Shown here piece by piece: positions 14,926-21,354 of a stretch of 29,220 nt of DNA. The DNA is from a virus, in IMG/VR virus record IMGVR_UViG_3300009610_000069, positions 1 to 29,220 of that record; one strand, written 5' to 3'. The translations under genes and the position numbers were made by a program. Below the pieces are notes generated by a model. The model had not been told where the DNA came from, did not search any database, and saw nothing but the letters and a program-made list of their open reading frames with translations. Position 1 is the stretch's first letter. Every line of letters begins with the position of its first letter.

Positions 14926-15034
14926 CTTCTGCTAATATCCACAGCACAACGAAACAGACGAATACACCAGTCATGAATCCTAGAAGGTATCCATCCCACC
15001 ATCTGCTGTTTAGTTGTTTGATCCAGTCGCTCAT
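14912..15034 (-). CDS. Single-span membrane peptide, 40 aa
   Basis: ATG 15034 lies 2 nt after the stop of the endonuclease I-like gene, with AAAGGA about 10 nt upstream. The peptide has a short polar, Trp-containing N-terminus (SDWIKQLNSRWWDGYL) and one membrane helix (LLGFMTGVFVCFVVLWILAE). The Trp pair at the membrane edge is typical of interfacial anchoring. No family is recognised. Small membrane proteins in phage replication regions may affect host envelope or superinfection, which is only a possibility here. Confidence 0.65.
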   Translation of the reverse strand: MSDWIKQLNSRWWDGYLLGFMTGVFVCFVVLWILAEVAGL

Positions 15035-15036
15035 GC

Positions 15037-15396
15037 TTATAATCCTTTTAGCCATTCTGTTGGTATTGTTCCGATAGCATACTTAAAACCATTCTTTATT
15101 GCCCAGCGAATGTTCTTTTTATCGGTACTGTAGAATAACATTCGGATGTCTCGTTCTGGGTGTTGTCTCTTGACAGCGCATAACTTAACGCGACTCTCAC
15201 GTCGAAGATATCCTTTGCATTCAATATACAAAGTACCGTTAGGAGTGTCAATAATGAAGTCCGGAATATAGTGGCCAGCAACCACATAGGGTATTTTCTC
15301 TGATTCATACTTAAAAGGGACTTTAGCCCGTCGTAGTTGGGTGTATATCTTCGCTTCGAATCTGTTTCTTACTGAAGTTGACTTGGCCTTTGGCAT
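15037..15396 (-). CDS. Endonuclease I-like Holliday junction resolvase (T7 gp3 family), 119 aa
   Basis: The protein carries the PD-(D/E)XK core of T7 endonuclease I: RFEAKIYTQL with Glu14, then HYIPDFI with Asp46, and LYIECKG with Glu59 and Lys61. These correspond to the T7 active-site quartet Glu20, Asp55, Glu65 and Lys67. Length (119 aa against 149 in T7) and the downstream aromatic, basic stretch (RQHPERDIRMLFYSTDKKNI) also fit. The enzyme cuts branched DNA, resolving recombination intermediates before packaging and helping break down host DNA. The first 74 nt overlap the upstream 69-aa gene in another frame. It sits in the replication block near the exonuclease gene, as in T7-like phages. 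Confidence 0.9.
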   Translation of the reverse strand: MPKAKSTSVRNRFEAKIYTQLRRAKVPFKYESEKIPYVVAGHYIPDFIIDTPNGTLYIECKGYLRRESRVKLCAVKRQHPERDIRMLFYSTDKKNIRWAIKNGFKYAIGTIPTEWLKGL

Positions 15397-15532
15397 CTCT
15401 AACTAATTCAGGTACTTTCATTTGTTTAGTTGGAACACCTTTCCAGGTGATTGCGTTATTTCTTCTCCACCAACGGTAGGTAGCCGGGTCTCTGGGGATT
15501 CCGTGTTGCTTTCTAGTTCTTTCATACAACAT
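15323..15532 (-). CDS. Small basic protein of unknown function, 69 aa
   Basis: ATG 15532 has AGGGGG about 6 nt upstream on the minus strand. The product is basic and rich in Trp/Arg early on (RKQHGIPRDPATYRWWRRNN), with KGVPTKQMKVPELVRDAKGQ in the middle. The last 24 codons overlap the endonuclease I-like gene in another frame, a long overlap for a phage gene. It has no membrane segment and no known motif. The N-terminal 45 residues lie outside any other gene, and the ribosome site supports translation. A DNA-binding role is possible from charge only. Confidence 0.58.
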   Translation of the reverse strand: MLYERTRKQHGIPRDPATYRWWRRNNAITWKGVPTKQMKVPELVRDAKGQVNFSKKQIRSEDIHPTTTG

Positions 15533-15582
15533 AGTAACCCCCTATTGCTTTAGTCCTCTATGAAAATAAGAAAAGAGAAACA

Positions 15583-15600
15583 CTTAACACTCTGGTTAAG
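15583..15600 (-). terminator. Short hairpin downstream of exonuclease gene
   Basis: CTTAAC (15583-15588) pairs with GTTAAG (15595-15600) around a 6-nt loop. On the minus strand it is followed by G and a pyrimidine-rich TGTTTCTCTTTTCTT tract. The stem is short and AT-rich, so termination would be weak. It lies in the roughly 100-nt gap between the exonuclease stop (15640) and the 69-aa gene start (15532). Confidence 0.4.
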
Positions 15601-15639
15601 CTAAAGAGTAAAGAAGCTTTTATTTTAGCACATTTTTAA

Positions 15640-16521
15640 TCAATTGTAAACTACCTTTCCATTACGATCTACCTCTGTTATCGGTCCATTCTGATTAAAA
15701 GGACGTTTAACTACTTTCGTGAAGTATGCAGGTCCGTGTGCATAGAGGAAGGTCCGTAGGTGAGGATGACAGCAATACTTGTAAGACGAGTAGCTCGCTT
15801 TTGTATCAAGCTGCATGTTGCCTGCTGCTCCAGCCGGGATAGATCTGCACTCACAAGGAGGCGGCTCAGCCAGGCTAACGATGTACTTGTAACTTCTAAT
15901 TCGTTCCCTAAGAACTCTTTCTCGGTCATTGGTGACCTCATGTGGGTAAAGGTGCATATGTCCCAGCTGTTTATCGACAATAAGTAGATATCCTTTGTCC
16001 TTAACCTTCACGAGAGGATCATCTGCAGCAGCCAATACGTAGCTATCCAGCTGATCAAGATAGCCAAAGAGATCATCAAATACTCCGCTCTTGAACTTGG
16101 TAAAGCTGATGCTAGCAGCTGACTTAACATCAACGGTACAGCCGTCAATGATACAATCGCGGTGACCAACAATGCCGTCCAATACCAGTTCATCTTGTTC
16201 CCCCGTCACTTCATGACCAGCAGCCTTTGCGTAGGCTATGGCCAGTGCTTCTATCGTATGTCCAAAGGAATATTTTACTTCAGCCCAAGGCGGTAGCGCC
16301 TCAGTAAGTTCAGGAGTGTGTATGCTATGCCACAGTGCTCTCGGACAGCGTTGTCCCATCTGAGAGAGACGGAGTGTAGGCGGGCCTTGTCTTCCTTCAA
16401 ATTGCTCTTTAATGCGCCTAGCCAGCCCTTCTGAGAAATGTTCTCCAATTTCCTTTGTAAACCAACCATCCTTCTTTCTCACTAATGTATATATATCAGA
16501 AATAAGTGTATCTATTGTCAA
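15640..16521 (-). CDS. RecB/Cas4-type PD-(D/E)XK exonuclease, 293 aa
   Basis: The N-terminal part has GQRCPRALWHS (Cys59), followed by the nuclease core: GHTIE with Glu91, GHRDCIIDGCTVDVKSAA with Asp122, and Asp131-x-Lys133. The C-terminal region (GNMQLDTKASYSSYKYCCHP then LRTFLYAHGP) aligns with a segment that in this phage family normally carries C-x2-C-x5-C for a 4Fe-4S cluster. Here the first two positions are Ala242 and Ser245, and only Cys251 remains. The enzyme probably plays the role of T7 gp6 exonuclease, removing primers and degrading host DNA. The stop is followed by a gap of about 100 nt. The fold assignment is firm; the cluster state is discussed in the findings. Confidence 0.85.
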   Translation of the reverse strand: MTIDTLISDIYTLVRKKDGWFTKEIGEHFSEGLARRIKEQFEGRQGPPTLRLSQMGQRCPRALWHSIHTPELTEALPPWAEVKYSFGHTIEALAIAYAKAAGHEVTGEQDELVLDGIVGHRDCIIDGCTVDVKSAASISFTKFKSGVFDDLFGYLDQLDSYVLAAADDPLVKVKDKGYLLIVDKQLGHMHLYPHEVTNDRERVLRERIRSYKYIVSLAEPPPCECRSIPAGAAGNMQLDTKASYSSYKYCCHPHLRTFLYAHGPAYFTKVVKRPFNQNGPITEVDRNGKVVYN

Positions 16522-16536
16522 TTAATGGGTTCCTCC

Positions 16537-16833
16537 TTAGAACCCTAGGATCTTCTTCCAAATGATGAGGTATTCGATGTAAGTGACGATGGGGGAGAGG
16601 ATCAGAAGCAGAAGGATGGCCACCAAGAATGCGGACCATTGTTTCTTATCTTCCTTCTTCTCCATTGTCTTGAGATAACCGTCATACTTTCTCCACCAAT
16701 CAACTCTGGCGAAGAAAGCATCGTTCATATCATGCTCGTGACCCAACCTAGTTCCACCTAGCTTATGGGTGCGAACGCCTTTCTCATATTGAGGTGGAAG
16801 AAACTCGATACGGGTCGGCTTCAGATTATTCAT
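16537..16833 (-). CDS. Membrane-anchored phage protein, 98 aa
   Basis: ATG 16833 is preceded by GCACGGGAGCCTCAC, with GGGAG about 7 nt upstream. The N-terminal 60 residues are polar and charged (RIEFLPPQYEKGVRTHKLGG, with DWWRKYDGYLKTMEKK). The C-terminus has one membrane helix (AFLVAILLLLILSPIVTYIE) and a short tail, so the protein is probably a tail-anchored inner-membrane protein with its N-terminus in the cytoplasm. It follows directly the 3' end of the large noncoding RNA region and ends 16 nt before the exonuclease start. No family is recognised. Confidence 0.75.
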   Translation of the reverse strand: MNNLKPTRIEFLPPQYEKGVRTHKLGGTRLGHEHDMNDAFFARVDWWRKYDGYLKTMEKKEDKKQWSAFLVAILLLLILSPIVTYIEYLIIWKKILGF

Positions 16834-16871
16834 GTGAGGCTCCCGTGCTATTCATGTTCAAATTAATTAAG

Positions 16872-16898
16872 CGGGGGTTAGGTTTGCACCGGCCCCCG
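16872..16898 (-). terminator. 3' hairpin of the large RNA, terminator-like
   Basis: CGGGGG (16872-16877) pairs with CCCCCG (16893-16898); inside, GGT (16881-16883) can pair with ACC (16888-16890). On the minus strand the stem is followed by CTTAATTAATTTG, only moderately U-rich. It lies 38 nt upstream of the 98-aa gene and would mark the 3' end of the noncoding RNA, perhaps with partial read-through. Confidence 0.6.
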
Positions 16899-17332
16899 TC
16901 GTCTTGTTATCTATTTAAGGGGGCTGCTTAGGGGTGAAGAGATAGTACACCGTCATTATAGCCTCCAAAGTCGTTGACGTTTGGTGCTTGCGTCTTCGGG
17001 TTTCGTGGCCCTACCTGCTTACGGTACTAGTGTCCCTTAGTGCGAACGGACGCTCGTCTGCCATGCATGTAACCCACGGCCTGCGCTGGTTCACAGACTT
17101 TTGGGAGACCGCTGCCCATTCCCTTATCAGATACCGTCAGTAGCGTTAGGGACGGACATTTATTGAGGTAGGATTAGCCTTGTTTCACCTCGCCCCAAAT
17201 GGTGGGTTAATCCAAGGGTAACCTCGTGAACTGAACCCTGCCGAATCAGCAGTGCGTTTGCCTCCGTTTGCAGTCCCGGACTTTATTACGCCACCCGTTC
17301 TCCGGTTTCTAGGATACTTCCTTCAACACGGG

Positions 17333-17615
17333 GCAGGATTCGAACCTGCAGTTCAGTGATGCTGCGCCTCTGTTCACCTAGAAGTGGGGGGGCCACCGCC
17401 CGAATCGAACGGGCATCGAGACATCAGCGAGGCACGTCTTTGCATTACGTGCGTCCCCTTCCTCTATCTTCACGACTCCGGGGTCGGACTTGCACCGACA
17501 TTGGCCGGCTTTCACACCAGCTGCATGACTAGAGTTGAACGTCCAACTCTGGCTACCGCATCTCTACAACGTCAGTTGTAAAGACTTGCTCTAACTGAGG
17601 AGGATTCGAACCTCC
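17333..17615 (-). other. Cluster of four tRNA T-arm-like modules inside the large RNA
   Basis: Four 17-nt elements each have a perfect 5-bp stem and a 7-nt loop: 17599-17615, 17483-17499, 17398-17414 and 17333-17349. Minus-strand loops are TTCGAAT, TGCAAGT, TTCGATT and TTCGAAT; three fit the tRNA T-loop consensus TTCRANN. None has a matching acceptor 5' strand at tRNA spacing. The last two stems are separated by only 48 nt, too little for tandem tRNAs. D-arm-like stretches occur nearby (AGTTGGCTTGAGCA at 17674-17687 and CTCAGTTAGAGC at 17587-17598, minus strand). They look like T-loop modules built into a larger fold, or tRNA-derived remnants. Confidence 0.6.
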
Positions 17616-18303
17616 CTCGCCATTCTGCCACCCTCATCTATGGACTTTCGAGGTTAGGACATGCTGCCAGAGATGCTCAAGCCAACTACATCCATCACCA
17701 GGCTGTAGGAGACGTGTCTCTGGACTACTACTATGCTGCACCAGGGAGTTAGCCTGGTTGACCTAGGGCTATTACATTCCTGTTTTGCCGTCCCTCTTCT
17801 CGCCCTGCTATTCCCCACCGTAGTAGGAGCCCATAGCAGCTGGACTTGACCTAAGGTGACGAGACACGAACAGGACTTAGCACGCTGATCTCACGTCTGC
17901 GACCGGACAGGCGTCATAGCTTGTGGTCCTGGTAGGTGCTGGTCCTGTTTTAGCCTCCACCGGACAGCTAGGCGGGTGCACCTGCTTCCAGGTGCTGACA
18001 CCAGAGCTTCCATTCACAGGATAGCGTGGCGTGTGAGCACAGTTGTGTCGCCTCAGTCGTTTCCATCCTTTGGAGGGGATGTTGGCGTCTCACAGTCGGA
18101 CTGCACGCCTTGTCTTCCGACGATACGGCACTAGTTAAGTGCTGCTGCGAATCCAGGTTCGCAACTTCCTGACTCTCCCCCTTCGGCCTCAGGATATGAT
18201 CCTGATACACGCCACGGTTGACCGCCGTTCGCACCGACACTGGGAGTTAGAGAGTATTTGTATCCGCATCACATTCCGGATACGCGGTTTGACAATTCGC
18301 TAA

Positions 18304-18323
18304 TGGGGGGATTGCTCCCCCCA
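18304..18323 (-). terminator. GC hairpin between the 58-aa gene and the large RNA
   Basis: On the minus strand TGGGGGG, a 6-nt loop and CCCCCCA form a 7-bp stem, 5 nt after the stop of the 58-aa gene. No U run follows (next bases TTAGCG). It may be a 3' protective or processing hairpin, an inefficient terminator, or the first helix of the large RNA. Confidence 0.55.
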
Positions 18324-18328
18324 AACTG

Positions 18329-18505
18329 TTAGCTAAGCTTCTCGACCTCGATAGCCGGAACAACTTCCTTAGTCACGGCGATGGCCTGCACGATGGCATA
18401 CGGTTCGTCATTCTTAACCGTATACTGCTTAGCAACTCTCTCCGCCTCTGCGTACGTCTCGTAATTGAGACTGTGCATACGGAGGATATGGAACTTGTTC
18501 TTCAT
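18329..18505 (-). CDS. Small phage protein, 58 aa
   Basis: The frame extends to 18637, but ATG 18505 has AAGAAGGAAACAAGAAA directly upstream, an excellent ribosome site, while the longer form would overlap the SSB gene; 18505 is chosen. The product begins MKNKFHILRMHSLNYETYAE and then has AERVAKQYTVKNDEPYAIVQ, a short alpha-beta fold in which a helix is followed by beta strands ending in KEVVPAIEVEKLS. Compact proteins of this kind are common in phages. No function is known. It is the last protein gene before the large RNA. Confidence 0.72.
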   Translation of the reverse strand: MKNKFHILRMHSLNYETYAEAERVAKQYTVKNDEPYAIVQAIAVTKEVVPAIEVEKLS

Positions 18506-18526
18506 TTTCTTGTTTCCTTCTTCTTG

Positions 18527-18579
18527 GGCTATAGGATAGCAATAGCCTAAAGAATCTAGAGATTTAATATAATCTTTAG
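18527..18579 (-). promoter_or_regulatory. Tandem leader hairpins ahead of the 58-aa gene
   Basis: CTAAAGA/TCTTTAG (18547-18553 with 18573-18579) and GGCTAT/ATAGCC (18527-18532 with 18542-18547) form two adjoining hairpins, sharing base 18547. They occupy the gap between the SSB stop (18576) and the ribosome site of the 58-aa gene. They could protect or process the mRNA; no U run follows, so a terminator is unlikely. Confidence 0.4.
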
Positions 18580-19088
18580 AATAGCTGAGGAGGTTGGTCA
18601 TCCAACCCTTTAAGGTCTTTCTCTTTCCTTTCGTCACGAGACTCCTTTGTATATGGGACTAAGTTATCTACTCTAACGGCCATTAGTCTAATTGCCTTTC
18701 CTTTTGAGAAGATACCTTTCTTGAAGGGTCTCTTAAACGTATAGACCTCAACTTTAGCAGTGACATCAGAGCCATTGCCGATCATTACATCTTTGGGAAG
18801 AGGACGACCTTCGGCATCTAAAACATCTGGAGGAGACAATGGTTCAACACCTCTTCCGAAGTCCTTATACATCTGACGTCTGAGCGTTATAGACGTACCG
18901 TCGTCGTCCATTTTAACTTCATTCAAAATACCTTCTGTTTCCTCTTTAGATTCCTTCAATTTCATAAATTTATCTAAAGATTCCGGTGTCGGATAAAGTT
19001 TAAGGTTCCAGTTCTTATACACAAGATCAGGATGCTGAACTTTAGCATGATGAGCCTTACCTTGAAAAAATTCATATTGCTTAGGCAT
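18576..19088 (-). CDS. Single-stranded DNA-binding protein, T7 gp2.5-like, 170 aa
   Basis: The protein starts MPKQYEFFQGKAHHAKVQHP and has the phage SSB pattern of an aromatic/Gln start (FFQGKAHHAK), NLKLYPTPESLDKF in the first third, and IGNGSDVTAKVEVYTFK followed by GKAIRLMAVRVDNLVPY. These are typical OB-fold strands of the gp2.5-like family. The C-terminus (DLKGLDDQPPQLF) ends in Phe after acidic residues, as in T7 gp2.5, where this tail contacts polymerase and primase-helicase. It would coat ssDNA at the fork. GGAAGAAG lies 6 nt upstream of ATG 19088. The gene overlaps a 47-aa ORF by 8 nt and follows the polymerase gene, a usual T7-like neighbourhood. Confidence 0.78.
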   Translation of the reverse strand: MPKQYEFFQGKAHHAKVQHPDLVYKNWNLKLYPTPESLDKFMKLKESKEETEGILNEVKMDDDGTSITLRRQMYKDFGRGVEPLSPPDVLDAEGRPLPKDVMIGNGSDVTAKVEVYTFKRPFKKGIFSKGKAIRLMAVRVDNLVPYTKESRDERKEKDLKGLDDQPPQLF

Positions 19089-19224
19089 TAGTTACTTCTT
19101 CCACTCCTCTAATTGCGACGAAGATATCTGCATCAACTTCTGCCAGCTTGTCCAAGACAAGATCTTCCGCCGCTTCTTCATTCTTTGCTTCAACTTCAAT
19201 ATCTGTATTGACTACGTAAAGCAT
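19081..19224 (-). CDS. Small acidic protein, 47 aa
   Basis: ATG 19224 is preceded by TAGGAGTATGAA, with GGAG about 6 nt upstream. The frame ends in TAA at 19081-19083, overlapping the SSB gene by 8 nt. The product (MLYVVNTDIEVEAKNEEAAE, then DLVLDKLAEVDADIFVAI) has a strand-helix-strand pattern and is strongly acidic. No family is recognised. Tight packing between polymerase and SSB genes and a good ribosome site support it. DNA mimicry or polymerase binding would be speculation. Confidence 0.65.
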   Translation of the reverse strand: MLYVVNTDIEVEAKNEEAAEDLVLDKLAEVDADIFVAIRGVEEVTNA

Positions 19225-19233
19225 TTCATACTC

Positions 19234-21165
19234 CTAATGTGTCTTATACCAATTTGTTCCTATGGTATAGTCTTTGTTATCTTCATTCCAATAGCTTCCT
19301 GCCATTGGGCATTTAAGTTTGTATATCTCTCCTGCTTCCTTGATTGCGTCTGCTTTAATCTGTGCAACTCTCAAAGCAAAGTCCATTGAATTCCTAGTTT
19401 CAGATTGTAACTCATCATGAACTATGTCTACGAACATCCATTGTCCAAGTCTCTTTTCAGGTTCAAGATTAGTGTCCGCAATAATAGCGGCTCTCTTGAT
19501 GATAATGGCTTCGCCATTTTGTAGGTACCCAGACATACATAGATGAGTTCTCTCACTTTCCGTGCTGCCGGGGAGCGGGACCTTACGACCATCCAATCCG
19601 ATAAAGTATCCACGTCTCGCATCTTTTGGGATAACAGTTCGCTTAAGATACGCGAATCCAGTGTACCGTTCGAGTAGACGATCAAGCGCTTTGCGTGTTT
19701 CGGGTACTGGACAGTCAAGGATCTGAGCAAGCTTTCCAAGTCCCCCGCCAAGTAAGAGCGCATAGACGAAACGCTTAGCGTCTTGCCTAGATTTACAGAC
19801 GCTACCAAGGATTCGTTGGTTAAGCGAATGCGGATCGGTTTTAGTCTCTTTCCTGCCATTGACGAGGGCATCGGTAAACTCCTTATCGTCGATGTAGTGG
19901 GCAAATACCCTAAGCTGAATACCTTCTGCATCAACACCAACTAGTACTCTATTCTTAGGAGCACACCAGAGTTCTCGCATCTCTTTGCCTAGGAGTTTAA
20001 CAGGCGTAGGGATGTTTGCTGTATTAGGCTGCTGGTGAGCCATACGATGGGTCCAGGCTCCTATGCCGTAGAACCTACCGTGTATACGGTTATCCTCTTG
20101 GACGAGGCCAAGCCATTCGGTAAGAGTCCGTCGACGGCTTTCCAGGAGGATACGCTTAGCTAGGAGCCTGGCTCCTTCGGGAGCCCCATCTGGCAATGTA
20201 CCTAAGTTATTTTCATTAATCTTCCACCCACTAACCATAAGTTGTCGAAGCCGATGTCGTTCTTCTTCAGAAGGTTTCTTATTTCTTTGAATTTCTCTTT
20301 CGACATCAATGTGTGTTTGGGTCTTATCTTCTGGTTTCCACTTAGCTTCATTAAGCACTTCAATCAGCTGTTTATGACTACTCGGGTTAAAAGGTTCTAA
20401 TCGAGTGTGCTTATAAGTCTTACCATCCTCATACTTGTGTATTTCGTGATGAAGAACTCGGGGCACACTCGTTCGGGATATGGTCCCGAACTTGGTGAGT
20501 TTGGGCGTAAACTCCCTAATCAATACTTCTCTAGGAGGAAATGCTTCTAAGATCTTTTTGTCTAACTCAGTTAATTGCTTTTCTACCTTAGCAAGCAATA
20601 CAGTAGCACTAGACTTATTAAAATGGAAGCCCCCGTCATGTAACTCATTGACAATAAGTTGGAAGGAGTGTTCCAACTCAATAGAACTAGCCCATGTAGG
20701 ATCAGATATAATAGGCAGATACTTAAGATAAATTCTATGGCAAATGTCCACATCTCGTATGCAATAGTCCTCCAACGGTTGAGACCATTTCTTAAAGAAT
20801 TCTAGATAATGGTTCTTTCCCTTAGGTAGACCAAACTCTTCTCCATACTGTTCAATAGAGTGTCCGCCCTCTCGTGAATAGTTTACAAGCTTGGAAATAA
20901 TGAGAGTGTCAATACAATGAGTAGAAACATTATCACACTGAAGGTTAAGAAGCTTGCTGAGACAAGGCCAATCAAAGCCAAGGAAATGATGCCCAATCCA
21001 TAAGTCCACACTTTCTGCGAACTTAAGGAAATTCTCTTTAGCTTGTTCATCATCTTCGCACCTGAATATGTGATACTCGTTTGTATCTATGTTCTTACAA
21101 ACGATCAACCAAATCTTCGTAGGATTGTTGTAAGCATCGCATTCAATGTCTATTACAATTCTCAA
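19234..21165 (-). CDS. DNA polymerase, family A (T7 gp5-like), 643 aa
   Basis: An N-terminal 3'-5' exonuclease has Exo I DIE (Asp6, Glu8), Exo II GHHFLGFD (Asp65) and Exo III YCIRD (Tyr134, Asp138). The polymerase domain has motif A VGVDAEGIQLRVFAHY (Asp412), motif B with Lys464 and Tyr468 in QDAKRFVYALLLGGG, and motif C VHDE (His583, Asp584, Glu585). It is a little shorter than T7 gp5 (704 aa). All catalytic carboxylates are present, so it should be an active replicative polymerase with proofreading. The start is TTG at 21165, with AGGG about 9 nt upstream; no ATG precedes the exonuclease motif. Downstream come the 47-aa and SSB genes, so replication genes are co-transcribed. Confidence 0.95.
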   Translation of the reverse strand: MRIVIDIECDAYNNPTKIWLIVCKNIDTNEYHIFRCEDDEQAKENFLKFAESVDLWIGHHFLGFDWPCLSKLLNLQCDNVSTHCIDTLIISKLVNYSREGGHSIEQYGEEFGLPKGKNHYLEFFKKWSQPLEDYCIRDVDICHRIYLKYLPIISDPTWASSIELEHSFQLIVNELHDGGFHFNKSSATVLLAKVEKQLTELDKKILEAFPPREVLIREFTPKLTKFGTISRTSVPRVLHHEIHKYEDGKTYKHTRLEPFNPSSHKQLIEVLNEAKWKPEDKTQTHIDVEREIQRNKKPSEEERHRLRQLMVSGWKINENNLGTLPDGAPEGARLLAKRILLESRRRTLTEWLGLVQEDNRIHGRFYGIGAWTHRMAHQQPNTANIPTPVKLLGKEMRELWCAPKNRVLVGVDAEGIQLRVFAHYIDDKEFTDALVNGRKETKTDPHSLNQRILGSVCKSRQDAKRFVYALLLGGGLGKLAQILDCPVPETRKALDRLLERYTGFAYLKRTVIPKDARRGYFIGLDGRKVPLPGSTESERTHLCMSGYLQNGEAIIIKRAAIIADTNLEPEKRLGQWMFVDIVHDELQSETRNSMDFALRVAQIKADAIKEAGEIYKLKCPMAGSYWNEDNKDYTIGTNWYKTH

Positions 21166-21174
21166 AGTAGAACC

Positions 21175-21354
21175 CTAACCCACATACATCGTTAGGGTTC
21201 TGTTGTAGTAATCCTTGTCTATAGCAGCAATCTGCTGCTCTTGCTCGTCAGAGCTATTGCGGAAGGTTTGGTAAGATCTCTTAGACTCCAAGAGATCATT
21301 CCACCTTCGGGTCCTCAGTTCCTGGGACTCCTGCAAACCGATTACCTTTGTCAT
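21175..21354 (-). CDS. Small charged protein ahead of the polymerase gene, 59 aa
   Basis: ATG 21354 has ACAGGAGGCGCCA upstream, a near-consensus ribosome site, and the frame ends in TAG at 21175-21177, 9 nt before the polymerase start. The product begins MTKVIGLQESQELRTRRWND and continues with a Gln/Ser-rich helix (SYQTFRNSSDEQEQQIAAID). The first 59 nt overlap the end of the 135-aa gene in another frame. No family is recognised. The strong ribosome site and the exact fit to the gap make it very likely real. Confidence 0.72.
   Translation of the reverse strand: MTKVIGLQESQELRTRRWNDLLESKRSYQTFRNSSDEQEQQIAAIDKDYYNRTLTMYVG

Larger units (their letters stand above)
16872..18303 (-). ncRNA. Large structured noncoding RNA (GOLLD/ROOL-like size class or new)
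   Basis: Between the start of the 98-aa gene (16833) and the stop of the 58-aa gene (18329) lie 1495 bp with no credible ORF in either direction. The stretch is visibly richer in G and C than its flanks and full of strong inverted repeats. Hairpins that I checked base by base (arms): 18260-18266/18277-18283, 18189-18195/18199-18205, 18128-18132/18138-18142, 18146-18151/18158-18163, 17978-17984/17989-17995, 17805-17811/17833-17839, 17740-17745/17753-17758, 17562-17570/17575-17583, 17531-17537/17544-17550, 17432-17437/17447-17452. Long-range pairs: 17869-17876 with 17942-17949, 17171-17176 with 17208-17213, and 16934-16945 with 17464-17473. The minus strand is preferred because flanking genes run that way, because one extended stem (17562-17583) needs a G-U pair that exists only on that strand, and because a terminator-like hairpin ends it at 16872. 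Known giant phage-linked RNAs (GOLLD, ROOL) are the nearest comparison; membership is not established. Exact ends are not known. Confidence 0.72.

Noticed and set aside
17384-17581. 65-aa plus-strand ORF in the noncoding region
   Set aside because: Opposite to all nearby genes, no ribosome site, and it covers three T-arm or hairpin modules.
17333-17690. Genuine tRNA genes on the minus strand
   Set aside because: T-arm motifs are perfect, but no matching acceptor 5' strand, D-arm and 7-nt anticodon loop could be placed at tRNA spacing for any of them. Two T-arms are only 48 nt apart. A tRNA finder should still be run.
17740-17758. Anticodon-arm-like hairpin (6-bp stem, 7-nt loop CTAACTC)
   Set aside because: Loop size fits an anticodon arm, but position 37 would be T and there is no acceptor, D-arm or T-arm at proper distance; kept as a helix of the large RNA.
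17968-18240. 90-aa minus-strand ORF in the noncoding region
   Set aside because: It has a GTG start without a ribosome site, runs through several perfect hairpins, and its translation has low-complexity-free but unlikely composition with no recognisable fold. It is better explained as chance within the structured RNA.
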